In this document: positions 33,707 through 42,532 of the stretch, in pieces | How the letters are laid out: each line of letters opens with the position of its first letter | Numbering within the stretch: the first letter of the stretch is position 1 | Source of the DNA: Tropicibacter oceani | GTDB lineage: Bacteria > Pseudomonadota > Alphaproteobacteria > Rhodobacterales > Rhodobacteraceae | Reading direction: 5' to 3' | Length of the DNA: 64,000 bases | Assembly (NCBI RefSeq): GCF_029958925.1 | Contig: NZ_CP124616.1 | Span: 3,100,001-3,164,000, forward strand | Notes under the pieces: model-generated | Seen by the model: the letters and a program-made list of their open reading frames with translations, nothing else | Database searches by the model: none | What the model was told of the DNA's origin: nothing | Program-made: the position numbers and the translations under genes

Positions 33707-35316
33707 AGCCCCCGGTCGCGCACCAGCTTCCAGCGCACCGCGTCCAGCAGCGCCTCGAAACTGGCGTCGACGATGTTCGCGCTGACCCCGACCGTCGACC
33801 AGCGCCGGCCCTTGCCGTCCTCGCTGTCGATGGTCACGCGGGTCACCGCCTCGGTCCCGCCTTGGGTGATGCGCACTTTGAAATCGACCAGACGCATGTC
33901 GTCGATAACGTCCTGATAGGGGCCCAGATCCTTGGCCAGCGCCTTGGACAGGGCGTTCACCGGGCCGCGATCGCAGCCCTCTTCGTCCATCGACTCGGAC
34001 ACTGACAGCTTTTTCTCGCCGTCGACCTTTACCACGACGACCGCCTCGGACAGGCTGACCATGCGGTTGTACTTGTTCTTGCGCCGCTCGACGGTGACGC
34101 GGTAGCGCTTGACCTCGAAGAAGTCGGGCAGTTGCCCCAGTTCGTCCCGCGCCAACAGCTCGAAACTGGCCTGGGCGGTGTCATAGGAATAGCCTTCGCT
34201 TTCGCGTTCCTTGACCCGGTCCAGAATGCGGGCCAGCGCCGGGTTGCCCGGTTCGACCTGCAACCCCGCCTCGGTCAGGCGTTTGCGCAGGTTCGACTGC
34301 CCCGCCTGGTTGGACATCGGAATGATGCGTTCATTGCCCACCAGTTCCGGCGCGATGTGTTCATAGGTCGACGGATCCTTGAGGATCGCGCTGGCATGCA
34401 GCCCCGCCTTGTGCGCAAAGGCCGAGGCCCCGACATAGGGCGCCTGTTTGGTCGGCACCCGGTTCAGGATGTCATCCAGCATCTGGCTGATGCGGCGCAG
34501 GCCCGACAGCGCCTGCAGGCTGACGCCGGTTTCGAACTGGCTGGCAAACGGTTCCTTGAGCATCAAGGACGGGATGAGAGAGACAAGGTTGGCATTGCCG
34601 CAACGCTCGCCCAGCCCGTTCAGCGTGCCCTGCACCTGCCGCGCCCCCGCCAGCACCGCCGCCAGCGACCCGGCCACCGCGTTGTCGGTGTCGTTGTGGG
34701 TGTGGATGCCCAGCGACGCGCCCGGAATGCCCGCCGCGATCACGTCGCTGACGATCTGCCCGATCTCGTGCGGCAAGGCGCCGCCATTGGTGTCGCACAG
34801 CACGACCCAGCGCGCCCCGGCGTCCAGCGCCACCCTGAGGCAGTCCAGCGCATAGCCCGGATTGGCCTTGTAGCCGTCAAAGAAATGTTCCGCGTCAAAC
34901 AGCGCCTCGCGGCCCTGCGCCACCAGATGCGCCATGCTGGCCCGGATGTTTTCAAGGTTCTCGTCCAGCGTCACGCCAAGCGCCTTGGTCACATGGTAGT
35001 CGTGGCTTTTGCCAACCAGACAGACCGCCCCGGTCCCGGCGTTCAGAACCGCCGCCAGCACATCGTCATTTTCAGCCGAGCGCCCGGCCCGCTTGGTCAT
35101 GCCAAAGGCGGTCATGCGCGCGCGGGTTTGCCCGACCTCGTCGAAAAAGGCGCTGTCGGTGGGGTTCGCCCCCGGCCAACCGCCTTCGATGTAATCGACA
35201 CCCAAAGCGTCGAGGGCGGCCGCGATGCGCAGCTTTTCACCGGTGGAAAACTGCACGCCCTGCGTCTGCTGCCCGTCGCGCAGGGTGGTGTCGTACAGGT
35301 ACAGACGTTCTTTCAT
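33703..35316 (-). CDS. cimA: (R)-citramalate synthase
   Basis: This 537-aa enzyme condenses pyruvate with acetyl-CoA to citramalate, a threonine-independent entry to isoleucine synthesis. The HMGL-type catalytic barrel shows [16 protein letters not shown] at residues 7-22, [11 protein letters not shown], and the metal ligands in [27 protein letters not shown] follows the barrel, and the C-terminal 110 residues are the leucine-binding LeuA dimer regulatory domain. Its start overlaps the cysS stop. Confidence 0.92.
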   Translation of the reverse strand: MKERLYLYDTTLRDGQQTQGVQFSTGEKLRIAAALDALGVDYIEGGWPGANPTDSAFFDEVGQTRARMTAFGMTKRAGRSAENDDVLAAVLNAGTGAVCLVGKSHDYHVTKALGVTLDENLENIRASMAHLVAQGREALFDAEHFFDGYKANPGYALDCLRVALDAGARWVVLCDTNGGALPHEIGQIVSDVIAAGIPGASLGIHTHNDTDNAVAGSLAAVLAGARQVQGTLNGLGERCGNANLVSLIPSLMLKEPFASQFETGVSLQALSGLRRISQMLDDILNRVPTKQAPYVGASAFAHKAGLHASAILKDPSTYEHIAPELVGNERIIPMSNQAGQSNLRKRLTEAGLQVEPGNPALARILDRVKERESEGYSYDTAQASFELLARDELGQLPDFFEVKRYRVTVERRKNKYNRMVSLSEAVVVVKVDGEKKLSVSESMDEEGCDRGPVNALSKALAKDLGPYQDVIDDMRLVDFKVRITQGGTEAVTRVTIDSEDGKGRRWSTVGVSANIVDASFEALLDAVRWKLVRDRGL

Positions 35317-36926
35317 TCTATAGCCTCTAGTACGCTTCTTGCCACGTGCAACATGTATGCGCTGATCATTGCGTCACCATCGACTGACTTTTCTCCGTCA
35401 ATGAGTGCCGTGCCGAAAATACTCTTGCGCTGTTCAACAGAAAGCTTCTTGAAGTATTGGCTTGGATGTTCGAGGTCAGTTGTAGGCTGCACTCTGCCAT
35501 CGGGAAGGTCTTTGATCGTCACGCCATACTCTTTTAGCAAATCCCTAATTTTGTCGGCTTTCTCATAGTCCCGATTTTCCCGAGCCGCTTTTCTAAGGGC
35601 GAATACATCTCTTAAGGCTTCATGGCTCTCTTGTGCGAGCAAACTCCGATCGAACCACCGACCAAGGTTGTCGGTCAAAAGCCCAAGTAATCCAGCCCCT
35701 GCTTTCAGCATTTGTTTTAGACCCGTTGGGACATCAGCATCATTTCTAGCCGCAGCTTCGAATAGATCGTCAGGAATATTGTAGACATTTTTTGCGCCTT
35801 TCGCCGTTGCATCGGCATTTCGAACCGCTTCTGCAATTCGGTGCAGTTCGGCAATTGCGCCGGCGGTGTTCAGATCATCCGCCACCAGCGCCACGACTGC
35901 CTCGGGGACCGGGCCCGCCACAACGCCGTTCACCATCTTGCGCCACTTGCGCAGCGTGGCCTCGGCCTCGCGCGCCTTTTCCGCCGTCCAGTCCATCGGC
36001 TTGCGGTAATGGGTGCTCAGCATGACAAAGCGGATCACCTCGCCCGGCACGCCGGGCAGACCGTCATGGCCGTCCAGCAGATCGCGCACGGTGAAAAAGT
36101 TGCCAAGGCTCTTGGACATCTTCTTGCCCTCGACCTGCAGCATTTCGTTGTGCAGCCAGACCCGGGCAAAGCCGCCCTTGGGGTGGGCGCAGCAGCTTTG
36201 CGCGATCTCGTTCTCGTGGTGCGGGAACAGCAGGTCGTTGCCGCCGCCGTGAATGTCAAAGGTCTCGCCCAGCAGCTCATAGCTCATGGCCGAGCATTCG
36301 ATATGCCAGCCGGGCCGCCCGCGGCCCCAGGGGCTGTCCCAGCCCGGAACATCCGCATCCGACGGTTTCCACAGCACGAAATCCATCGGATCACGCTTGT
36401 AGGGCGCCACCTCGACCCGCGCGCCGGCGATCATGTCATCGACGCTGCGCCCGGACAGCCGCCCATAATCCTTGTAGCTGTCGACCGAGAACAGCACATG
36501 GCCCTCGGCCTCGTAGGCGTGGCCCGATGCGATCAGGTCGGAAATCATCGCGACCATCTGCGGGATATACTGCGTGGCGCGCGGCATATGCGTCGGCTTC
36601 ATCACGCCGACCGCGCCCATGTCGTCCAGATACCACTGTGTCGTCTCTTGGGTGATCTCGCCGATCGAGCGCCCGCTTTCCTTGGCCCGCGCGTTGATCT
36701 TGTCATCGACGTCGGTGAAGTTGCGCACATAGGTTACATGCTCGGGGCCATAGACCTGCCGCAGCAACCGGAACAGCACGTCAAAGACGATCGCCGGGCG
36801 CGCATTGCCGATATGGGCGCGGTCATAGACCGTCGGGCCGCAGACATACATGCGCACATTCTGCGGGTCCAAGGGCTCGAACCGCTCTTTGCGGCGGGTC
36901 ATCGAATTGGTCAACGTGATCGGCAT
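35313..36926 (-). CDS. cysS: cysteinyl-tRNA synthetase with AT-rich, extended C-terminus
   Basis: CysRS charges tRNA-Cys. From ATG 36926 ([16 protein letters not shown]) the product is 537 aa, against about 460-500 for most bacterial enzymes. The class I motifs HIGN (in RAHIGNARP) and KMSKS (in [10 protein letters not shown]) and the zinc-binding CGPTVYD and HIECSAM are intact. The last third, from about residue 355, is encoded by DNA of much lower GC (35317-about 35850) and ends with roughly 60 extra residues. A hybrid gene is likely; the reading frame is intact. Confidence 0.93.
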   Translation of the reverse strand: MPITLTNSMTRRKERFEPLDPQNVRMYVCGPTVYDRAHIGNARPAIVFDVLFRLLRQVYGPEHVTYVRNFTDVDDKINARAKESGRSIGEITQETTQWYLDDMGAVGVMKPTHMPRATQYIPQMVAMISDLIASGHAYEAEGHVLFSVDSYKDYGRLSGRSVDDMIAGARVEVAPYKRDPMDFVLWKPSDADVPGWDSPWGRGRPGWHIECSAMSYELLGETFDIHGGGNDLLFPHHENEIAQSCCAHPKGGFARVWLHNEMLQVEGKKMSKSLGNFFTVRDLLDGHDGLPGVPGEVIRFVMLSTHYRKPMDWTAEKAREAEATLRKWRKMVNGVVAGPVPEAVVALVADDLNTAGAIAELHRIAEAVRNADATAKGAKNVYNIPDDLFEAAARNDADVPTGLKQMLKAGAGLLGLLTDNLGRWFDRSLLAQESHEALRDVFALRKAARENRDYEKADKIRDLLKEYGVTIKDLPDGRVQPTTDLEHPSQYFKKLSVEQRKSIFGTALIDGEKSVDGDAMISAYMLHVARSVLEAIE

Positions 36927-37071
36927 GGTCGCTCCTTGCGCGAAGGGTCGCGGCGGGCTTAGCAACTTCACATTGGGATTGGAATAGAAAGAGCGGCCCA
37001 CCGAGGATGTCAGTGGGGAATGCAGCCAATAATCAGGGTCGCGGCGCTTTTCATGCCGTTTGCATAGCACG

Positions 37072-37105
37072 CCCTGCGCGCCGCGCCAAGCGCCGGCGCG
37101 CAGGG
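37072..37105 (-). terminator. 11-bp inverted repeat downstream of the VOC gene
   Basis: The arms CCCTGCGCGCC and GGCGCGCAGGG flank a 12-base loop. It lies just after the stop of the small ORF at 37109 and before cysS on the same strand. There is no T-run, so termination would be imperfect or Rho-assisted. Confidence 0.55.
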
Positions 37106-37108
37106 GGA

Positions 37109-37219
37109 TCAGTGGCGCCGGAACAGGCGCGGGCGGGCGCAGCGCCGCCCCAGCCGTGCCAGCGTCAGGTCACACTGCAAACGGTGCGGATAGCCAAGGA
37201 ACAGCACAAGGTCAGTCAT
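37109..37219 (-). CDS. possible 36-aa arginine-rich ORF after the VOC gene
   Basis: ATG 37219 overlaps the VOC stop by eight bases and encodes [18 protein letters not shown] followed by an Arg-rich tail ending FRRH. It ends just before a strong hairpin. Translational coupling is possible, but no homologue is known to me and the ORF may be chance. Confidence 0.25.
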   Translation of the reverse strand: MTDLVLFLGYPHRLQCDLTLARLGRRCARPRLFRRH

Positions 37220-37592
37220 AGCGGACCAACTCGTATTCGACGCCGCCGGGTCCGTCGAAATAGAACCGCCGCCCGGGTTCATAATCGGCGTGGCTGTGCG
37301 GCTCATAGCCGGCGGCTTTGACCCGCGCCTCCATCGCGTCCAGATCATCGACGATCAGGCCGACATGGTTCAAACCGGCGGCATGCACATAGCGCGTTGC
37401 CTGCCCCGTGGTGACGCCCTTGGGCGAATACAGCGCAAGATAGCTGTCCTTGCTGCCCACATGCACCGAATAGCCATCGTCCAGCGAGGCCCCTTCCCAG
37501 CGCACCGTCCAGTCGAAAAGCTGGCAAAGCTGCTGCGCCGTGGCCTTGGCATCGGCGACCGTGATGTTGGCGTGTTCCAGTTGGATTGGCAT
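37212..37592 (-). CDS. VOC-family (glyoxalase/bleomycin resistance) protein, SoxR target
   Basis: A 126-aa single VOC domain with two beta-alpha-beta-beta-beta modules: LEHANITVADAKATAQQLC and GLNHVGLIVDDLDAMEARV, ending [13 protein letters not shown]. Metal ligands of the family (His, Glu) are in the expected places: H7 and E in EYELV. The substrate is unknown; many relatives are dioxygenases, isomerases or drug-binding proteins. It is divergent from soxR with a SoxR box between the genes, so it is probably induced by redox-active compounds. Confidence 0.85.
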   Translation of the reverse strand: MPIQLEHANITVADAKATAQQLCQLFDWTVRWEGASLDDGYSVHVGSKDSYLALYSPKGVTTGQATRYVHAAGLNHVGLIVDDLDAMEARVKAAGYEPHSHADYEPGRRFYFDGPGGVEYELVRYD

Positions 37593-37629
37593 GTCATCTC
37601 TCCTTTGCTTGACAGGACCCAGCCTAAGT

Positions 37630-37647
37630 CTTCAACCTGACTTGAAG
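37630..37647. promoter_or_regulatory. SoxR box in the soxR-VOC intergenic region
   Basis: CTTCAACCTGACTTGAAG has perfect six-base arms around six bases and the same 18-bp layout as the enterobacterial soxbox (CCTCAA-N6-TTGAGG). On the reverse strand it sits between TTGCCT and TAGGCT with a 19-bp spacer, the long spacer typical of MerR-family activation of the VOC gene. Confidence 0.85.
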
Positions 37648-37679
37648 GCAAGCACTAAGAACCGAAGGAAATCAAGATC

Positions 37680-38132
37680 ATGCCAAAGGACGGACTGACA
37701 ATCGGCGATGTGGCAGCGCGTACCGGGCTGGCCCCTTCGGCCATCCGCCATTACGAATCCCAGGGGCTGGTCTTTCCGTCGCGCAACGACGCAGGCCAGC
37801 GCCGCTATGCCCGCGCCGACATTCGCCGGCTGTCCTTCGTGCTGATCGCCCAGCAGCTTGGCTTTTCGCTGTCCCGGATCAAGGACCAGCTGGCCGCCCT
37901 GCCCGACAACCGCGCCCCGACGAAACGCGACTGGCAACGGATTTCCAGCCGCTTTGGCCGCGATCTGGACGCGCGCATCGCCCAGATGACCCGCCTGCGC
38001 GATCGGTTGGACGGCTGCATCGGCTGTGGCTGCCTGTCCCTGGAAAGCTGCCATTTGTACAACCCCGAGGACCGCGCGGCGCGCCAGGGCACAGGCCCAC
38101 GGCTGGTCATCGACAAGGCACTGGACGACTAG
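37680..38132 (+). CDS. soxR: redox-sensitive transcriptional activator SoxR
   Basis: A 150-aa MerR-family protein. The N-terminal winged helix is LTIGDVAARTGLAPSAIRHY, followed by a dimerisation coiled coil. The [2Fe-2S] motif CX2CXCX5C is complete at C113, C116, C118 and C124 (CIGCGCLSLESC). SoxR activates genes when its cluster is oxidised, in many non-enteric bacteria in response to redox-cycling metabolites. The SoxR box is 33 bases upstream of its start and next to the divergent VOC gene. Confidence 0.95.
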   Translation: MPKDGLTIGDVAARTGLAPSAIRHYESQGLVFPSRNDAGQRRYARADIRRLSFVLIAQQLGFSLSRIKDQLAALPDNRAPTKRDWQRISSRFGRDLDARIAQMTRLRDRLDGCIGCGCLSLESCHLYNPEDRAARQGTGPRLVIDKALDD

Positions 38133-38156
38133 CCCAGGGCCCGGCACAGTGACACC

Positions 38157-38507
38157 ATGACCCGTGAAACCGTCAACGCAATCTGCAAGGCCCTGCCCGG
38201 CGCGCAGTGGTCCGACCCCTGGGGCGGTGGCCACGATGCCTGGAAGGTCGGCGGCAAGATGTTCGCCACCATCGGCGCGGTGCAGGATGGTGTTTCGGTC
38301 AAGACCCCGTCGATCGAGGACGCCGCCCTGCTGATCGACCTCGGGCGCGCCGAAAAGGCCCCCTATTTTCACCGCTCCTGGGTGCGCCTCGATTGGACCA
38401 CCCTGCCCGAGGACGAGCTGCGCGTGCGCATCGAAACCTCGTACCGGATCATCCTGAACAGCCTGCCGAAAAAGGTGCAGCGCGAAATAAACGCGCCCCC
38501 GGCCTAG
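38157..38507 (+). CDS. MmcQ/YjbR-family DNA-binding-like protein
   Basis: The 116-aa protein fits the MmcQ/YjbR family (CyaY-like fold): WKVGGKMFATIGAVQDGVSV, KAPYFHRSWVRLDWTTLP and LRVRIETSYRIILNSLPKK. Despite the family name, the function is not established. It starts 24 bases after soxR and may be co-transcribed with it. Confidence 0.85.
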   Translation: MTRETVNAICKALPGAQWSDPWGGGHDAWKVGGKMFATIGAVQDGVSVKTPSIEDAALLIDLGRAEKAPYFHRSWVRLDWTTLPEDELRVRIETSYRIILNSLPKKVQREINAPPA

Positions 38508-38541
38508 TCAGGCAGAGGGCGCGCAGGCTGGAGGGCGGGCC

Positions 38542-38561
38542 GCTGGCCCGCAAGGGCCAGC
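38542..38561. terminator. hairpin between convergent MmcQ and mltG genes
   Basis: The arms GCTGGCCC and GGGCCAGC flank GCAA. It lies 34 bases after the MmcQ stop and 22 bases after the mltG stop. There is no T-run on either side. Confidence 0.45.
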
Positions 38562-38583
38562 CGGGGCGGGCTTCAGGCGCGCC

Positions 38584-39738
38584 TCAGTTGCGCTCGGCCT
38601 CCAGCTTGCGATAGGCGGCGACATTGGCGTTATGCTGGTCCAGCGTTTCGGCAAAATTGTGCCCGTCGCGCGGGTCCAGCGTTTTCGCCACGAAATAGAT
38701 GTAATCCGTGTTCGCCGGGTTCAGCGCCGCCTCGATGCTGGCGCGGCCAGGGTTGGCGATGGGCGTCGGCGGAAGACCCGGGATCACATAGGTGTTCCAG
38801 GGGGTTTCCTTGCGCAGTTCCGATTGCCGCAAACCGCGCCCCAGCGGGCCCTCGCCCTTGGTGATGCCATAGATCACCGTCGGGTCGGTCTGCAGACGCA
38901 TGCCGCGGTCCAACCGGTTCACAAAGACCGATGCGACGTCGAACCGTTCATCCGGGCCGCCGGTTTCCTTCTCGATGATCGAGGCAAGGATCAGCGCCTC
39001 TTCGGGGGTTTTCAGCGGCAGACCATCGTCGCGGTCCTGCCAGGCCTGCGCCAGGATCACCTCTTGGGCGGTCTGCATCCGGGCAATCACATCGGCGCGG
39101 CTGTCGCCGGGGCTGATTTCATAGCTGTCGGGGGCAAGGCTGCCCTCATCGGGCACCGCGACCTCGCCTTCCAGCACGTCGATCTGGCCCAGTTCATGCA
39201 CCACCTGCCAGCTGGTCACGCCTTCGGCCAGGGCGACGCGAAACCGCGTGTCGCCGCGTTCGCGCACCTGCAGGTATTCTGCCGGCACATCGCCCTCGCC
39301 GGGGTCAAAGCTGGCCTTTTCCTCGTAGCGCCCGGTGGCCGGGTCGATCTCGCGGACCTGCACGGTGGCTGCCGTGACCCCGATGCGATAGACCACCTCG
39401 GTGCCGCAGGTCGATGCGCCGCCCTTGGTCACGATATCGACGATCTCGGCCATGCTGGCGCGTTCCGGCACCAGGTAGCTGCCCGCCTTCAGGCTTTGCG
39501 TCCGGTCCGTGTAATCGGCGCCCAGTCGAAAGATCGACGGGTTGCTGATCGCGCCCTGCTGGGCCAGATCCTCGGACACCCGCTTCATGTTGGTGCCGCG
39601 CGGCACCTCGACACAGATCGCCTGCGCCAGCGGACCATCGGATTGATACTGGTTCTGCCCCCACAAAAGGACGCCGCCGAAAAGAAAGATCGCGACAACC
39701 AGAAAGGTCAGCGCGTTCGATGCGATGTGTCGCCACAT
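38584..39738 (-). CDS. mltG: endolytic transglycosylase MltG
   Basis: MltG cleaves nascent peptidoglycan strands in the periplasm and sets glycan length. The 384-aa protein has an N-terminal transmembrane segment (about 8-28), a LysM-like region (VPRGTNMKRVSEDLAQQGAI), and the YceG catalytic domain with LILASIIEKETGGPDE (catalytic Glu), RLDRGMRLQTDPTVIYGI and NTYVIPGLPPTPIANPGRAS. It begins four bases after the fabF stop; the fabF-mltG order is common in alphaproteobacteria. Confidence 0.94.
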   Translation of the reverse strand: MWRHIASNALTFLVVAIFLFGGVLLWGQNQYQSDGPLAQAICVEVPRGTNMKRVSEDLAQQGAISNPSIFRLGADYTDRTQSLKAGSYLVPERASMAEIVDIVTKGGASTCGTEVVYRIGVTAATVQVREIDPATGRYEEKASFDPGEGDVPAEYLQVRERGDTRFRVALAEGVTSWQVVHELGQIDVLEGEVAVPDEGSLAPDSYEISPGDSRADVIARMQTAQEVILAQAWQDRDDGLPLKTPEEALILASIIEKETGGPDERFDVASVFVNRLDRGMRLQTDPTVIYGITKGEGPLGRGLRQSELRKETPWNTYVIPGLPPTPIANPGRASIEAALNPANTDYIYFVAKTLDPRDGHNFAETLDQHNANVAAYRKLEAERN

Positions 39739-39742
39739 GAGC

Positions 39743-41005
39743 TCAGCTTACCTTTCCGAAGATGACCGAGGCATTGGTCCCGCCAAATCCGAACGAGTTC
39801 GACAGCGCATAGGTGATCGCGCGCTCGCGCTTGGCGTTGGGGGCCAGGTCCAGCGGGGTTTCCACCGCCGGGTTGTCCAGGTTGATCGTCGGCGGCGCGA
39901 CCTGGTCGCGGATCGCCAGGATGCTGAACACCGCCTCGATCGCGCCCGCCGCGCCCAACAGGTGGCCGGTGGCGGATTTGGTCGACGACATGGTGGCCGT
40001 TCCGGCAGCATCGCCCAGCAGGCGTTCGACCGCCCCCAGTTCGATGGTGTCGGCCATGGTGCTGGTGCCATGGGCGTTGATGTAGTCAATCTGCGACGGC
40101 TCCAGCCCGGCATCCTTCAGCGCCGCGCGCATGCTGCGCTCGCCGCCTTCGCCGGTCTCGGAGGGGGCGGTGATGTGATAGGCATCGCCCGTCAGACCAT
40201 AACCGCAGACCTCGGCATAGATCTTGGCGCCGCGCGCCTTGGCATGTTCGTATTCTTCCAGAACGACCACGCCCGCGCCTTCGCCCATGACGAACCCGTC
40301 GCGGTCCGCGTCATAGGGGCGGCTGGCCTTGGTCGGATCATCGCCGCGCTTGGTCGACAGCGCCTTGCAGGCGTTGAAGCCCGCGATGCCGATCTCGCCG
40401 ATCGCCGCCTCGGCGCCGCCGGCCACCATGACATCCGCATCGCCGTACTTGATCAGTCGCGCCGCATCGCCGATGGCATGGGCGCCGGTCGAACAGGCGG
40501 TCACAACCGCGTGGTTCGGCCCCTTGAAGCCGTATTTGATCGACACGTTGCCCGAAATCAGGTTGATCAGCGCCCCGGGAATAAAGAAGGGCGACACGCG
40601 CCGCGGTCCCTTTTCCTTGATCAGCAGCGCGGTGTCGGCGATCGAGTTCAGCCCGCCGATCCCCGATCCGATCATCACGCCGGTGCGCTCGCGCGCCTCG
40701 TCGTCCTGCGGCGCCCATCCGCTGTCGGCCACGGCCTGCGCCGCTGCCGCCATGCCGAACAGGATGAATTCGTCGACCTTGCGCTGTTCTTTCTTGTCCA
40801 GATAGGCATCGGGGTTGAACGTCCCGTCCGAGCCGTCCCCGTACTTGACTTCGCAGGCATAGTTGGTCGCCAGGTGACTGGCGTCGAACTTCTTGATCGT
40901 GCCTGCGCCGGATTGCCCGGCCAGCAGACGCTTCCAGGTTTCCTCGACCCCATCGGCCAGCGGAGTAACCAATCCCAGTCCTGTGACGACAACGCGACGT
41001 GCCAT
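39743..41005 (-). CDS. fabF: beta-ketoacyl-[acyl-carrier-protein] synthase II
   Basis: FabF elongates fatty acids. From ATG 41005 (MARRVVVTGLGLVTPLADG) the product is 420 aa. The catalytic triad is complete: Cys171 in VVTACSTGAHAIGDA, His in INAHGTSTMADTIE and His in SATGHLLGAAG; SNSFGFGGTNAS closes the domain. The acpP gene that often precedes fabF is not in the following 490 bases, which appear to hold no gene. Confidence 0.95.
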   Translation of the reverse strand: MARRVVVTGLGLVTPLADGVEETWKRLLAGQSGAGTIKKFDASHLATNYACEVKYGDGSDGTFNPDAYLDKKEQRKVDEFILFGMAAAAQAVADSGWAPQDDEARERTGVMIGSGIGGLNSIADTALLIKEKGPRRVSPFFIPGALINLISGNVSIKYGFKGPNHAVVTACSTGAHAIGDAARLIKYGDADVMVAGGAEAAIGEIGIAGFNACKALSTKRGDDPTKASRPYDADRDGFVMGEGAGVVVLEEYEHAKARGAKIYAEVCGYGLTGDAYHITAPSETGEGGERSMRAALKDAGLEPSQIDYINAHGTSTMADTIELGAVERLLGDAAGTATMSSTKSATGHLLGAAGAIEAVFSILAIRDQVAPPTINLDNPAVETPLDLAPNAKRERAITYALSNSFGFGGTNASVIFGKVS

Positions 41006-41496
41006 GGCTGTGCCCTTCCTCGTGTATGTTCTTTTCCGCCTATAGCCTGTCGGGGTCAGTGGGGGCAAGTGTCGGCCGCGCTGCCCCGCGCGCGGGCTTT
41101 CGCCCAGGCGATGGACCGGCGCGCACCGGGCGGCGCGTACAGCCCGGCCTCCGCCGCCAGGCTGACCGGCGCGATGTCGTCAATGGCAAGGACCCGGCGA
41201 TGAACCGCGAACTTTACACCCTTGCCATCGCGGGCCAAGGCAAAGGCCGTGAAAGATAAACGGCACAAGCAGCCCTTTGCGATCGAAGGACAGATCACCC
41301 GGTTGACCGTCGCAGCGCTTGAAAACGGAAAGGTTTCGGATCTCCGGCACATCCCTTTGACGGGTCAGGCCTGAGCCGCCACATCGCCGGGCGCTGCGGC
41401 AAGACAACCGACAAGGCCACTGCCCCAGATGCTGGCGCGGGCGGGACGGTGGGCGGGGCGATGCTGCCCCACAGGGGCGGCGAGCGCCGGACAGCG
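41006..41496. other. 491-base stretch with no confident gene
   Basis: Open frames exist on both strands (for example a 98-codon frame ending at 41056 on the reverse strand and a 41-codon GTG frame 41249-41374 on the forward strand), but none has a clear ribosome binding site plus a recognisable product. The fabF promoter must lie at its left end. It may be a decayed gene. Confidence 0.5.
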
Positions 41497-42294
41497 TCAG
41501 GCCCAGTCGCCCCCAAGATCGGCCTTGGCCCGGTCGATCCAGTGCTCGCGCAGCCAGTCGCAAGGCTTGGAATGCCGGATGAACGATCCGTTCCAGCCCT
41601 CCAGAGCATCCGTCATCTTGGGCCGCCCGTGAAAACAGACCACCTTTGCCTCGGCAGGCAGGCGCGGCGGATGAAACCAGTTCCCCGGGAACGGGTTGCA
41701 GTCATATTTGAACGACACCACCCAGGGCTCGGGGATATAGGTGAACACGCCGCGATCCATCGCCTTGTGGCTGGTATAGCGCTGCTCGGATCCGCGCGCG
41801 GTCTCCACCTCTTCATAAGGGTTCGCCGCCAGGTCCTGGTACAGGAACGGGTGCAGCGCCGGATCAAAGCGAAACACCGATCCGTGGCCGGTGGGCCGCC
41901 CCTTGCGCTTTTCCGTCCAGTCATGGCGCATCGCCACCGTGCCGGGCGCCAGATCATGGATTTCGTCCAGGGATCCGGTGATCACCACGTCCAGGTCAAA
42001 GCCCAGAACCGGCCCTTGCAAATCCGGCGCCAATCCGGGGCGGAACAGCGATACCTTGCGCATCGCGCCCTGCCGGTTCGCCACCGCCAGCGCGGCGGCC
42101 ATCGGTTCGGCAAAAGGTTCGATGGGCAGGTCCAGCACCTCGATATCCGGGTGCAGCCCTTGGGCATGTTCGGTCATGCACAGGAACCGCACCGGGCGGG
42201 ACATGTTGCGCCGCACGCCGGAATACAGCCGGTTGACATATTCGGGGCCAAAGAGCGTGCCCCACTTGATGCACATGATGTTGACTGGCTGCAT
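41497..42294 (-). CDS. glycosyltransferase-like protein
   Basis: From ATG 42294 (MQPVNIMCIKWGTLFGPEYV) the product is 265 aa. The pattern YVNRLYSGVRRNMSRPVRFL, then VLGFDLDVVITGSLDEI with a DxD-type motif, and FDPALHPFLYQDLAA resemble GT-A glycosyltransferases (GT8-like) acting on cell-surface glycans. The acceptor is unknown and no glycan cluster is adjacent. The frame is open 111 codons further upstream, but that part has no plausible protein features. Confidence 0.75.
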   Translation of the reverse strand: MQPVNIMCIKWGTLFGPEYVNRLYSGVRRNMSRPVRFLCMTEHAQGLHPDIEVLDLPIEPFAEPMAAALAVANRQGAMRKVSLFRPGLAPDLQGPVLGFDLDVVITGSLDEIHDLAPGTVAMRHDWTEKRKGRPTGHGSVFRFDPALHPFLYQDLAANPYEEVETARGSEQRYTSHKAMDRGVFTYIPEPWVVSFKYDCNPFPGNWFHPPRLPAEAKVVCFHGRPKMTDALEGWNGSFIRHSKPCDWLREHWIDRAKADLGGDWA

Positions 42295-42532
42295 GGTTCT
42301 TCCACCTGACATTTCCCGCTGTCCTAACAATGCGGCAAGCGATTGACCAGCACAGTCGCGCCGCCTATCCTTGCGGCGTTGCAATCCACCGCCGGAGACT
42401 TGATGGCGCCTGTCCGTTCCCTTTGGGCCGCAAGACGCTGAGCATGCGGCCCCAGCACGCCTTGCCCTTCGCCCATGGCGAAACCAGACCGCATGCCGCA
42501 TCGGGCACGCCTGTCCCATCGGGAATGATCCA

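Noticed and set aside
41056-41352. A reverse 98-codon ORF upstream of fabF as a gene
   Set aside because: No ribosome binding site, no recognised pattern, and an alternative forward frame of similar quality occupies the same bases.
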